The notes beneath the pieces were generated by a model. It searched no databases. It saw nothing but the letters and a program-made list of their open reading frames with translations, and was not told the origin of the DNA. Both the position numbers and the translations under genes were made by a program. Below, piece after piece: positions 24,872 through 34,639 of a stretch of 64,000 nt of DNA; position 1 is the stretch's first letter; every line of letters starts with the position of its first letter. Location: NCBI RefSeq assembly GCF_009389715.1, contig NC_052396.1, positions 16,956,631 to 17,020,630 on the forward strand, given 5' to 3'. Origin of the DNA: Phoenix dactylifera. Taxonomy: Eukaryota; Streptophyta; Magnoliopsida; Arecales; Arecaceae.

Positions 24872-25266
24872 GTTGGCGGAGGCCGGTGTGGGCCAAGTCA
24901 GCAGGGCTTGCTTGTTCGCGGAGGCCGATGTGGGCCCAAGTCGCAATGGAACGCCAAGGGGGTGCTTAGGATGGTCGGTTTAAAGATCATGGTTAAGCCT
25001 TTACTATTACGTGCGGTTTTTAGTAAGATGGCAGCGCCTACGGTCCTAACAGTGGTATCAGAGCCAACAGCATAGGTCCGATTCCTAGTATAAGCGATTA
25101 AAAAATAAAAAAAACTCCCTTGCTGGGGGCCACCCGTGGTGGAGGCTGGTGTGGGCCAAGTTGCAATCGAATGCCGGAGGGGCGCTTGGGATAGTCGATT
25201 TAAAGATCATGGTTAAGCCTTCACTTTCACCTGTGGGTTTTAGTGAGATGGCAGCGCCTACGGTTG
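24872..25266 (+). mobile_element. Second TRIM-type element
   Basis: A first terminal repeat (24872-25051) begins TGTTGGCGG and ends CCTAACA, followed one base later by the primer-binding-like TGGTATCAGAGCC. After a short A-rich interior (to about 25113) a second repeat (about 25121-25266) recurs with GTGTGGGCCAAGT, TAAAGATCATGGTTAAGCCT and GATGGCAGCGCCTACGGT. The second copy lacks a clean terminal CA. It has no coding capacity. Its sequence is unrelated to the TRIM at 3708-4180. It is a non-autonomous LTR fossil with one end decayed. Confidence 0.6.
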
Positions 25267-25304
25267 CAAATTCTTTTTGCACCCATTTTGACTATAAGTC
25301 AGAC

Positions 25305-25570
25305 CTACCGTAATATAGTTTTTAAGTTGAAACTATTGAACAACTTACTGTACAATTTGAGTTGTAGAGATGAGCTACCACAATATAATTTTGATTTAAA
25401 ACTATCGAGCACAATTGAAGTTGCAGATATGACCTACCACAATATAACTCTGAGTTGAAACTATCACGCAACTTACTATATAATTTGAGATGCAAACATC
25501 ACCTACTGCAATATAATTCTGAGTTGAAACTATCGAGCAATTTACTATATAATTTGAGTTGTAGACATCC
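25305..25570. repeat. ~69-bp tandem repeat, about four copies
   Basis: The units start at about 25305, 25375, 25434 and 25503. Each reads roughly CTACCACAATATAATTCTGA, then GTTGAAACTATCGAGCAAC, then TTACTATATAATTTGAGTTG and a short A/G-rich end. Units differ by substitutions, and the second is about 10 bp shorter. The array lies between a TRIM and a LINE insertion. Confidence 0.75.
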
Positions 25571-25753
25571 AAATAAGCAAGTTAGTCTGCACTTGCAATT
25601 TGTGCTGCATGAGATTCCAATTATGAAATTCCAAACAGCCCATAATTCTTTTTTGATTTAACATATATAGCAATGTAGGGTCACCTTATCCATTACATAA
25701 TTTAGTTTAGTTTTGGTAAGATAATATTCCACTAGTATTAAAAGCCGTTTGAT

Positions 25754-27024
25754 ACCGACCCAGGGGAGGGGAGATGGGATGTGGATCTGATACGTGAGGC
25801 CTTTGGGGAGCAGTTGGTGGAGAGGATTTTGGCTTTACCGATACCGATCCGGGAGGAGCCAGATAGATTGGTATGGTTGCCGACAGGTCGGGCGAGGGTA
25901 CGGACCAGGGATGTCCACGCTTGGGCCAGTAGGGAGCCTGATAGGCGGATTGACGGTGGCTGAATATGGAGGATGAGGGTGCACCCCAGAGTGGCGCTCT
26001 TTCTTTGGAAGGTGGCCTAGGGCTGCCTTCCGACCAGGAGTGTGTTGGCTAGGCGGGGGATGAGGTTGGATCTACTTTGCGAGAGGTGCCTCGATGCTGA
26101 GGAGACTATTAGCCATGTACTGCTTCGATGCCCTATTGCTCTGCAGTGTTGGAGACATGCATCTACGTTGCTTCCTCCGCGGTGGGAGACGTTGGAGGAT
26201 ATGCTTCGGTACCTGCGTGAGTCTACGCGGAGGCCGAGTTCTGCTGAGACAGGTACTATAGTGGCTTACTTAGCCTATCATATTTGGTTGGATAGGAACG
26301 ATCGCGTGTTCGAGGGCGAGCGATCCTTTCCTCGAGTTGTGATTGAGAGAGCCCTACGGCAGGCGGCGGAGGCATCTATGATGGCCTCATCGTATCCACC
26401 CGAGAGGGCCAGGGATATCTGGGGTACCTGTATTGCTGTCTCAGCGTCCAGGTTTCGATGTTTTTCTTGGGTACCCCCACCCCCTGGTTATCTTAAGGTG
26501 AATTTCGATGGTGGCATGGCAGAGGATGGCGCCTCGGGGGGCGTGGGCTTTGTGATCAGGGATCATGTAGGCAGTCTTGTAGCTGCTGGAGGACGGAGTA
26601 CACCGGGTACGACTATCGTGGGAGCGGAGGTGCGGGCAGCCTGGGAGGGCATTTTGTATGCGAGACGGGTGTTGGGGGCCGATTGCCTCTGCCTCGAGGG
26701 TGACTCCTCCACGGTGATTGATTGGATACGAGGTGTTGATACATATGGGGATGGCCACCCCCTGATACGGGATACGCGTAGATTGGTGCGGGAGCTGACC
26801 TTCTGTCAGATATCTCATGTATATCGGGAGGCGAACAGTGCAGCAGACTACTGGGTCGCCTCCTATGTTGCTCAGCACTCTAGGGAGTTTCTCTGGACTA
26901 GCTTAGAGTGCATCCCACACTCCTTATTTTGTTTAGTTTCCTTTAATATGTCAGGTTGTATTCACGTTAGAGGTACTTGAAATGAAATACCGCTTTGACC
27001 AAAAAAAAAAAAAAAAAAAAAAAA
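25754..27024 (+). mobile_element. 5'-truncated RNase H LINE with target duplication
   Basis: The insertion is bounded by a 14-bp duplication, AAAAGCCGTTTGAT, at 25740-25753 and 27025-27038, and ends in a poly(A) tract of about 28 A from 27001. It encodes the C-terminal part of an L1-type ORF2. The frame from 26042 (312 residues) has a zinc-binding motif CERC...SHVLLRC (CX2C-X8-H-X4-C, residues 13-30). It then has an RNase H domain with the expected acidic residues (VNFDGG, GAEVRAAW, LEGDSS) and a final HVYREANSAAD. The same frame extends upstream (VALFLWKVA) across a single stop at 26018. The intact duplication and long tail suggest a fairly recent insertion. The reverse transcriptase was lost by 5' truncation. 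Confidence 0.9.
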
Positions 27025-27038
27025 AAAAGCCGTTTGAT

Positions 27039-28355
27039 GGTTAAACCAACTTTTGAAGTTGTTTTGGATTGTACTCCCAATTATGTTCGGCAAAAGTTCT
27101 AATAAATCTTTATAAGGCCTAGTGATCCTGTGTGAGAGTGGCAACTTGGGCTAGACCCAGCAACCCGCTAGAACTTGCAAATTTGCATGCAGAAATTTAT
27201 ATTTGGGTTAGCCATTTGGCAACCTAAGAAAAACCAAGTTCTCTTGAACATGGCAAGCTAGAGATTGGTTGCCATCCTTCTGATTTTCACTAAGGAAACA
27301 TGACTCAAATTTCAAGCCGTCAAACCAAATCCTAATCTCCAAACGTTTTTGACAAATTTCTAGAAAGACAACATTGTGTTTTTACTTCAGCAGGATGGTT
27401 TGTTTATTTTTTAACATCCTAGAATTCTTTTATGAACAAACAAAAGTTATCTATTGCTATAAATTATTTTGGTTATCTATTGAACTGATTCAAACTTGAG
27501 AGTGTTGGGTATGGTTGCACGGGTTGGCATCAATTAGAGTCGGTTTCAATATTTCTTGACCAAACCTAGAAGGAATCACCCTAATTCTATACCCCAATGC
27601 ATCCAAGTGTCCTAGTTTTTGGGATACTGCTGCGTTTAGCAAAGAATACTTGATTCAAATCTGCTGTCTTTATTGATATTTCCCGAAAAAGTTCAAGAAT
27701 AAAGCTTGTGATCTACTGAACACAATTTACTCAAAGCTGAACAGTATAAATCCATTAAACTCAAAATACCAAACATAGGCTCAACTACACTAGAATATGA
27801 TGATGATTATCTTTTATTTTTTTGCGAGACACAGAAGCAAAAGAAGAGAGAATACAGATTTGTATTCACACTAATTAGATACTGAGAGCAAAACCAAGTT
27901 CAGCAGCAAGATCAGCTACGCTTTTTTATTTTTTTATTTTTTGGTACAAAGCTGCACTTTTTATTTGCACTCGATCACTCAAACGGTCCAGAATTACATA
28001 CAGAAACTTGCATGCTGATAGACCCAAGAATTCTGGCTTAGAATGCAGAAGGAGCTTTGAAAGTGGAGAACTTACTGGCCAAGCACAGAAGCTTTTCCCA
28101 AACCGATAATATTTCCTTTAAACAAGAGAGAGATTGATCGAGAGAGAGCCATCTCAATCCCAGAATCTGGGGTCCAATGAAGAGAGGAGGAGAAGATGGG
28201 ATGGCGAGGCACAAACAAAGAAAGAGGGAGAAAGGGAAAGCAATAAAACCCTAACTACGTCGTTCCAAGTGCACAAACCTGAACCTCTTTTTCTTTCTTT
28301 TTTTTGCCCTCCCGACTCCATGGAAGATAGGTGTGCAGAACGTCCGCCAGAACAA
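27039..28355. other. Intergenic stretch, 3' flank of the TCP gene
   Basis: No gene was recognised. The right end, past the stop codon of the minus-strand TCP gene, should include its 3' UTR. The rest is AT-rich and featureless. Confidence 0.5.
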
Positions 28356-29039
28356 TCAGCGAGGCTGCTCGTCCTCCCTCCTGCCCGCCGCCGGCGAGCC
28401 CGACAAGGAGGCGAGGAGGTTGAGGTGGCCCTGCACCATGGGGAGGTAGTTCCCGACCCTCGCCGCCGACGCGTCCCCGACGGGCTGCGCGGCGGCGGCG
28501 AAGCTCCCGGAGAGCGACGCCGGCGGCACGACCATCTCCGGCGCCGCGAAGCTCCACAGCTGCCCGAAGTCCTGCCGGGCCGACACGGCCCAGAAACCGC
28601 CCATCGGCCCGAGTCCGACACCGCCGTTTTTGGCGGCGGAGTCGTCGTCGTCGTCGTCGGCCTGGAGGCGCTTGCCGAGGATGAAGGGAGCGGGGGCGAG
28701 GTGCTGGGGTTTGTGGTCGAGAGGGGGGGCGGAGGAGGAGGCGGAGGCGAAGGAGGAGTGACGGAGGGTCGAGAAGGAGGCTGGGGTGGTGCCGGTTCCG
28801 GTGGCGGCGATGATGGAGGGCTCGGCCTGGCGGAGGAGCCACTCGATGGTCTGGCCGTCGGACTTGTGCCCGAGCTCGCGGGTCAGCTGGAAGACCCGGG
28901 CGGCGCAGACAATCGGCATCCGGATCCGGCGGCCGCGCCCATCCACCTTGCTGTGCCGGTCTTTCGAGGTCGCCTTCTTCACCGCCAGCGGGACTCCGTT
29001 GCCGTTGCCGTTACCGTTACCGTTGCTCCCCGCCGTCAT
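28356..29039 (-). CDS. TCP7: Class I TCP transcription factor, TCP7/TCP21-like
   Basis: An intronless 227-residue protein. The basic helix-loop-helix TCP domain spans about residues 21-80: [20 protein letters not shown] (basic region), [20 protein letters not shown] and [20 protein letters not shown]. The Arabidopsis TCP7/TCP21 tail is also conserved: [39 protein letters not shown] and RREDEQPR. Class I TCPs bind GTGGGNCC-type sites and regulate cell proliferation, growth and, for TCP21 (CHE), the clock gene CCA1. The start at 29039 is followed by a Gly-Asn repeat encoded by a (GTAACG/GGCAAC)-type run. An upstream in-frame ATG at 29156 would add 39 Leu/Ser-rich residues read through a CT repeat, which I reject. 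Expression and target genes cannot be read from here. Confidence 0.95.
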   Translation of the reverse strand: MTAGSNGNGNGNGNGVPLAVKKATSKDRHSKVDGRGRRIRMPIVCAARVFQLTRELGHKSDGQTIEWLLRQAEPSIIAATGTGTTPASFSTLRHSSFASASSSAPPLDHKPQHLAPAPFILGKRLQADDDDDDSAAKNGGVGLGPMGGFWAVSARQDFGQLWSFAAPEMVVPPASLSGSFAAAAQPVGDASAARVGNYLPMVQGHLNLLASLSGSPAAGRREDEQPR

Positions 29040-29054
29040 CTGTTGGCGATGAGC

Positions 29055-29079
29055 TGAGAGAGAGAGAGAGAGAGAGAGA
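29055..29079. repeat. (GA)n microsatellite in the TCP 5' leader
   Basis: About 12 GA units lie 16 bases upstream of the TCP start. On the coding strand this is a CT tract, a common plant 5' UTR or core-promoter feature. Confidence 0.85.
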
Positions 29080-30110
29080 AAGAGGCGATGAGTTGGAGGA
29101 GAGCAAGGCCTGATGATGGAGAGGCAGGAGGGGAGTGGAGACAGAGGTAAGAGCACAGGGACGGTGAAGGGAATCAGTCTATCAAGTTACAGTCACTCTC
29201 GGTGAGCGAGCGAGAGCTGTGTAGAGCCTGATATTTGATTGATAAGGAGAAGTGGTGGTCTGAGTCTGGGTGCGAGCGGCGAGTGGTAGGTAAAGATGGA
29301 TATCCTGTCACTGTCGATGTCGAGTGAGGGGCTCCGTGGTCCAGGCCGGTTACAGGCCCACCAAGGCCCAATTAACATTTAACACAACTGCCCTCCCCTC
29401 CATGGACCGACCACTTCAATTCCTTCCCCGGAGGCGGCAATACGGTAAAAACTCAGCCATCAGTCGCATGAAAGTAGCGGAGGCGGTGAAATACCGTCAT
29501 CTCTTGAAGCTGAAGTTGAATGGGCGAAGAAAGTATATATATATATATATAGTCCATATGCGACGGGCTTGAGTGAAACCAACAAAATCAGAAAAGATAA
29601 TGCAAAAGATAGGACATAAATGCGTGGTCTTCCCAGTAGACGTTCACGAGGAGACGACGAGACTCCGAAGAGGGAAAGGGCAGGATTGTTAGATGCTCCT
29701 TTCACGCATGGGTTTAGAGACGATGTACAAATTTAAGAGAATGCCATTCATTTCCGGCCAAACTGAGTAATTTTTCCAGTTTCGGTACTGCATGCAGAGG
29801 CTGGTAGTTGAGAAAGAACGGGAGGAATTGGATAAGTCGTAGCAGGAGCGCATTAAATAATGCAAGCCAGGAGAGAGAGCGAGAGAGAGAATGTGAACTC
29901 CTATAGGACGGGAGAAATAGGCCGTTGTGGACTGACACGTGGGTAAAAAATCCACGCTATCTCATTTGTTCGCAGTAAATTCAAAAAAAAAAAAAAAAAA
30001 AACCGCCAGTAGGGGCACGTACGAAGTGTCGGAGCCTTTAAAGAAAAGGGTTCGGATTGAGGCCATGCGGAGAAGCTGATGTCCTTTTTTTCCCAGGCTA
30101 ATCTGACGCC
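29080..30110. other. Upstream region of the TCP gene
   Basis: This holds the presumed TCP promoter. A (TA)n run lies at 29534-29551, a GA run at about 29871-29890 and an A tract of about 20 at 29982-30002. No further gene is supported. Confidence 0.45.
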
Positions 30111-30279
30111 ATGGCCGCAAGAGCACTCGCCATCATGGAAGGATCCACTCGCTCCCTGTCAATCGATGGCTTCACTTGCCGCCATGAATCACGCCAACGA
30201 TGGCGTATCACCAACTTTTCATCTTCTGAAGAGGAGATGATAAGCATATCGTGGAACTCTTCGATCGATCACCGGACAG
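30111..30279 (+). CDS. Candidate first exon, partial unknown gene
   Basis: An open frame begins at an ATG in good context (GCCATGGCC) and reads MAARALAIMEGSTRSLSIDG onward for 56 codons, ending at a strong donor (GGACAG|GTAATT) at 30279. The composition is coding-like (Ser/Arg/Glu mix, no low-complexity run), but I recognise no family. A CACTA element begins 30 bp further on, so any downstream exons would have to lie beyond it; none was found before the sugar transporter. It could be a gene broken by the transposon, or chance. Confidence 0.3.
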
Positions 30280-30309
30280 GTAATTTTTTTCAACTAAAAA
30301 TTCAGTAAT

Positions 30310-31839
30310 CACTATTGCAAAAATTAGTTTTTCCGACTCCCTCCTGCTGAAACAACAAAAAAGCATCGGCAATTTTGTAAGCGTGCAAAAATTTACCTAC
30401 GTATTTTAGTAACATCGGCGGAGATGAAACTAAGACGACGCTAAGTAGCGTTGTACAAAGCAAATTATAAGACAGCTTCTAAGCGTCATCGGAGGCCAAA
30501 GAGAAGCATCGACGGAATCCTATTCGCTAAACATCCCACTTAACACTAATTTTCCTCTTAAAATTCTGGACCAGACGACACTTAAAAGCGTCTTCGGACG
30601 CCAACCCAGGCCCAGATGACGGGTGAAGTCCATAGTGTCTGACGATGCTTATAAGCGTCGTCGGACACCATCCCACTCGCCCCCCTTATAAAACGTCGCG
30701 ACCCTGAAAACCCTAGCCGAAAGGTTTCCAAACCCCCTCTTTCTTCTCTCTGTCTTGGCAAGAAAATCCCTAAATATCGCCATCTCCGAACTTTGGATTT
30801 GTCCAAGTAAAAATTTCACAAAATCTGTCTTGCACTTGGGATCCCCTTCCTGTGTTTAGTGTCTTTGTTTTTCCAACCTAGGTTTTTGATTCTCGAGTCA
30901 TCTTTCTCTATTTGTTTGATCGATTCGAGTATCAGAAGTTTGAGGGTTATATGTTTTGGTTTTAGAGTTATATGTCATGCATGTCTGAATGCTTTTCAGA
31001 AAGATTTGCGATTTTTCCGGCCGACGCCCTGCTTCCCAACCGAGCCCAGAGGAATTCGAAGTTCTCCGTTCTCTACAGTTCCACATTCGAGGGATCGACG
31101 CTCGTGGTTCGGAAAGCGATCCAAAAATTTGATGAGATGGCGAAGCCCGAAGAGGACCAGGGGGACATTACATCCCCATCGCTGGAAGCTTATCCGAAGC
31201 GGAGGGCGACGTTGCAGTCCCCATCGCCAAACCCTTCGCCGAGAAGAAGCTCCGGAAGCTTGTCCAAAGTGGGTCGTTTGCCCACTTGTATGCTTTTTTT
31301 ATTCTTTTTTTTACTATTTTTTGTATTTTTGTGGCATTCATCTCTAATCCTATCCATGTTGTTAAAAAATATATGTTCTTTTTTAATCCACATTGTAATT
31401 TAGGGATGCGAAGGAGATGAAAATAGAATTTGAGAGAATCATTGATCGGTCTCTTCTATTGTAATTTGTCAAAAAACATCATATGAATTATAATTTGTAA
31501 AAAAAATATCGGACATTTGTAAAAGAACCATTGAACAGATTTTTTTTTAATTAGCCTTTTTATTTTTTAAAAAAATAATTCTAACGATGCTTATAAATGT
31601 CGGCCTATCTTCAGTTTCCGCCCACACTTATAAGCGTCGGCGGACTCCAAAACGGGCCGACACTTATAAGCGTCGACATAGCTTCCGTTTTTTGCCGATG
31701 CTTTTCAAAAGTGTGGAGAAAAAATTTTCACCTCCATCTACCCGACGCTGTTGGAAGCATCGGCACCAAAATTACCGACGCTTATAAACGTTGGTAGAAG
31801 CTCTAAAATGCTTGGGAAAAGAATAGATTTTTTGTAGTG
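30310..31839. mobile_element. CACTA-type transposon, non-autonomous
   Basis: The left end is CACTATTGCAAAAATTAG; the right end, reverse-complemented, is CACTACAAAAAATC. Both ends carry clustered subterminal words of the type CGACGCTTATAAGCGTCGG, some as perfect palindromes (30630-30660, 31585-31680, 31770-31800), which is the usual CACTA layout for transposase binding. The 3-bp flanks (AAT, AGT) match only in part, so the exact limits are less sure than for the related element at 34640. The interior has no transposase. It contains a promoter-like and exon-like stretch (30690-31270) that may be captured host sequence; a short piece at 31217-31264 reads PIAKPFAEKKLRKLV. Confidence 0.68.
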
Positions 31840-32197
31840 AGTATTTGTAAATTGAGCTATTTATTTAAACATAATTATTCTATGTCTACAATTGATAAAA
31901 AAAGAAAAACTGTGTCATTTGTGTGAGTTCAAAGAGAGCATACGGTACTTTTGACGAAATTACGTATCAACAATTGAAAAAATAAAGATTTATAAACTTT
32001 TGCAAGCATCCCCTTAGGCCTTGTAATATTCTTCCCGCCCATATATATATACCTCTCACACCGCTGCTCCCTAGGCCCTAGCTAGATTTCAACTCTACTC
32101 CTGATAGCGCTTTTACGACAAGTACGTAGCTAGCAGATGGAAGAAGAGGTTGGAAGTCCATCATCGCCCAGCCCCATGCATGCATCGACCCAGTCCT
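31840..32197. other. 3' flank of the sugar transporter gene
   Basis: Sequence downstream of the minus-strand transporter. It includes a short CATATATATATACC run at about 32040-32053 and no recognised gene. Confidence 0.5.
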
Positions 32198-33971
32198 TCA
32201 CGCCACCGCCATGTGATCGTCAGGGACGTAATTCTTCCAGCACCAATGCTTCTTCCAGACCACATTCATCTCCTCGATGGGCACATTCTTTGTCTCCGGC
32301 AGTAGCAGGACGATGAAGAGCGTCATGGCGATCACGAAGGCGGCGAAGAGCAAGAAGAGGCCGAACTTGAGGTGGCAGAGCGCCAAGAGGAAGAACTGCG
32401 CTACGAGGAACGTCCATAAGAAGTTGACGGAGACGACGATGGACTGCCCCGCCGACCGGATCTCCAGCGGGAAGATCTCGCTGGGCACCAGCCACCCGAG
32501 CGGCCCCCAGGACCACGCGAACGCCGCCACGTAGGTGCAGATGAGCACCAGCACCAAGTCGGCGTACGGCTTCGACATGGCCCCCGTCCCGTCCGCGCCG
32601 AATTTGACCCCGAGGATGACGGCGATCGCTACCTGGCTGAGAAGCATCTGCGCGCCGCCCTCGATGAAGAGGAACCTGCGGCCGAACCTGTCCACCGTCG
32701 CGATGGACACGAGGGTCGCCCCGACGTTGACGAGGCCGGTGATGACGGCCGACATGAGCGACGCGTTGTCCCCGAAGCCGATGGTCTTGAAGAGCACCGG
32801 CGCGTAGAACATGATGATGTTGATGCCGGTGAGCTGCTGGAATCCCGGGATGAAGAACGCCATCACGAGCTGCGGGCGGTAGTGCTTCTGGAGGATGTTC
32901 TTCCAGGGGTGCCGGACCTGCCCGGCCGCCTGGCTCGCCTCGACCATGTCCTGCAGCTCCTCGCCGACGTCGTCGGTCCCCCGCGCCTTCTGGAGAATCC
33001 TCCTGGCCGTTTCGAGCTTGCCTCGCTCGATCAGGGAGTTGGGGGTGTCGGGCAGGAAGAGCGCGCCGATGGTCATGATGCCGGCGGGAACCGCAGCGAG
33101 CGCGAGGGAGATGCGCCACCCGTACCCACCCTTGATCTTGTTGGTGCCGTAGTTGACGAGGTTCGCGATCAGGATGCCGATGGTCGTCGCAAGCTGGAAG
33201 CCGATGTTGAGAGCTCCTCGGAGCTTCGGCGGGGCCATCTCGGAGAGATAGAGGGGGACGGCCTGGTTCGCGAAGCCGATACCGACGCCGAGCAGGACGC
33301 GGCCGATGATGAGCATCGCCACGTTTACGGCGGCACCGTTCAGAGCAGAGCCGATGAGGAAGGCCGCCCCGCCGCACAGCATGGAGGCCTTCCGTCCCAG
33401 CACTCTGGTCACCGTCGATGCGAAGAAGGTGGAGATGAGCCCCGCGATGTACAGGGAGGAGGTGAACGCGGTTAGCAGCTGGCTGTCGAACGAGCACCAC
33501 TGGTTCTTGGATGTCCCGGCATTTTTCTGATCCTCGTACACCGAAGGGAAGAACTTCTCCAGGAAAACATTCATGGAAGTTACACCTCCTGCATGTATAT
33601 CAAATATCAAATGAACGTTAATATATACGTACAATTATGTACAATATTACCATCATGTCGCAAAATCAAACTTTAAAACGAAATATATATAATAAATCCG
33701 AATTAGTGAGTGATTATTTCGATCAAGAGCATAAATGTGTGGACGTGGGGGATTATTGACACCGGTCACGAAGAAAGCTCAAACTATGAAACGAGTCATA
33801 ATTCTTGAAGCCAAAATGAGAGAGAGATGAGTAATCACCAGATACGCCGATGTCATATCCGAAGATGAGCCCACCGGTGGCGGCGATCATGCAGGTGATG
33901 ATCACGAACAAGGTCACCTTCCCATTGTAGTCCTTAACCTCCCCCTGTGCGACGAACCCTCCACCAGCCAT
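32198..33971 (-). CDS. Monosaccharide:proton symporter, STP/MST family
   Basis: Two exons, 33971-33839 and 33588-32198, join in frame (DIGVSG|GVTSMN) to give 507 residues, the usual STP length. This is a 12-helix major facilitator sugar porter that would import hexoses with protons across the plasma membrane. Diagnostic motifs in order: [14 protein letters not shown] (helix 1), [78 protein letters not shown] and [12 protein letters not shown]. The ATG at 33971 ([10 protein letters not shown]) fits the conserved MAGGG start of the family; an in-frame ATG five codons earlier is less likely. Exon 2 is very GC-rich, giving long antisense open frames that are not genes. Sugar specificity and the closest STP member cannot be settled by eye. 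Confidence 0.95.
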
Positions 33972-34639
33972 GCCGATGACTAACAAAAAATTAAGCCTAC
34001 TCGCCCTCCTACTCTTTCTAATGGTGGAAGCAAACGTTTCCCAAATCTAAAAGGGCTCCTTTACACTTCCTCCTTTGTCTCCTTTTGGTTTCTAATAACA
34101 AGAACAAAGCTGGTCTGATCGCCCATGCATGAAAGGTGTTGAGAGTATGCCTCCGTCTTGTCCTCCGCCTTTCGTAAGCTACCCTTTTCTTTCGATCGAT
34201 AAGAGTGAAGCCTCGTTAGGATCTGGAGGTGAATGGGAGGTTTGGATTTAAGGTCTCCAATGTTCGGTTTGGCCGTTGGCTTATTTCCTTTCTAACTTCG
34301 TGTTGAAATCCAATAAATTCTGAAGTTGTTGGATGTCAGCCGCTTGTTGTAAGGAAAAGGACGTGGTCAAAATCTTGACAACGTTTGTGTTGACTTGTTG
34401 ACTTGCTATCAGAGATTCAGGTGCGGATCGTCTAGCACGTGGTAACCTGAGAATTTTGGTCATGGCTGGGTGTTTTTTTTTTTTTTTTTTTTGACGCATC
34501 GAGAGATATTGTCGTCTCATGAAAGTTGTAGGGATGCATGGGCTGGTGTTTACACGGCATCCACACCGACCATTGAAATTGGTAACCTGCTTAATAATAA
34601 ACCTCGAAAAGTGATCCAACATGCAGTTAGCAGTAGTAG
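33972..34639. other. Upstream region of the sugar transporter
   Basis: Presumed promoter of the STP-like gene, bounded on the far side by a CACTA element. It contains the W-box cluster listed separately and a T tract of about 20 at 34473-34492. No gene of its own. Confidence 0.5.
34365..34403 (-). promoter_or_regulatory. W-box cluster upstream of the STP-like gene
   Basis: Four TTGAC cores fall within 39 bp: GGTCAA (34365, i.e. TTGACC on the other strand), TTGACA (34375), TTGACT (34390) and TTGACT (34398). They lie about 400 bp upstream of the transporter start. WRKY factors bind TTGAC(C/T). Regulation by WRKYs is an inference from motif density only. Confidence 0.4.

Noticed and set aside
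28134-29057. A 307-codon plus-strand open frame
   Set aside because: It is antisense to the TCP gene and comes from that gene's high GC content; its Arg/Glu/Val-rich sequence has no domain.
29040-29156. Upstream start that would extend the TCP protein by 39 residues
   Set aside because: The extension is read through a CT microsatellite (LSLSLSLS) and is not part of the TCP family's conserved sequence.
32882-33475. Plus-strand frames opposite the sugar transporter
   Set aside because: Antisense shadows of the transporter exon with no recognisable domain.
32220-33500. A 426-codon minus-strand frame in a shifted register
   Set aside because: It overlaps exon 2 of the sugar transporter one base out of register; it is Arg/His/Pro-rich and only reflects GC-rich third positions.
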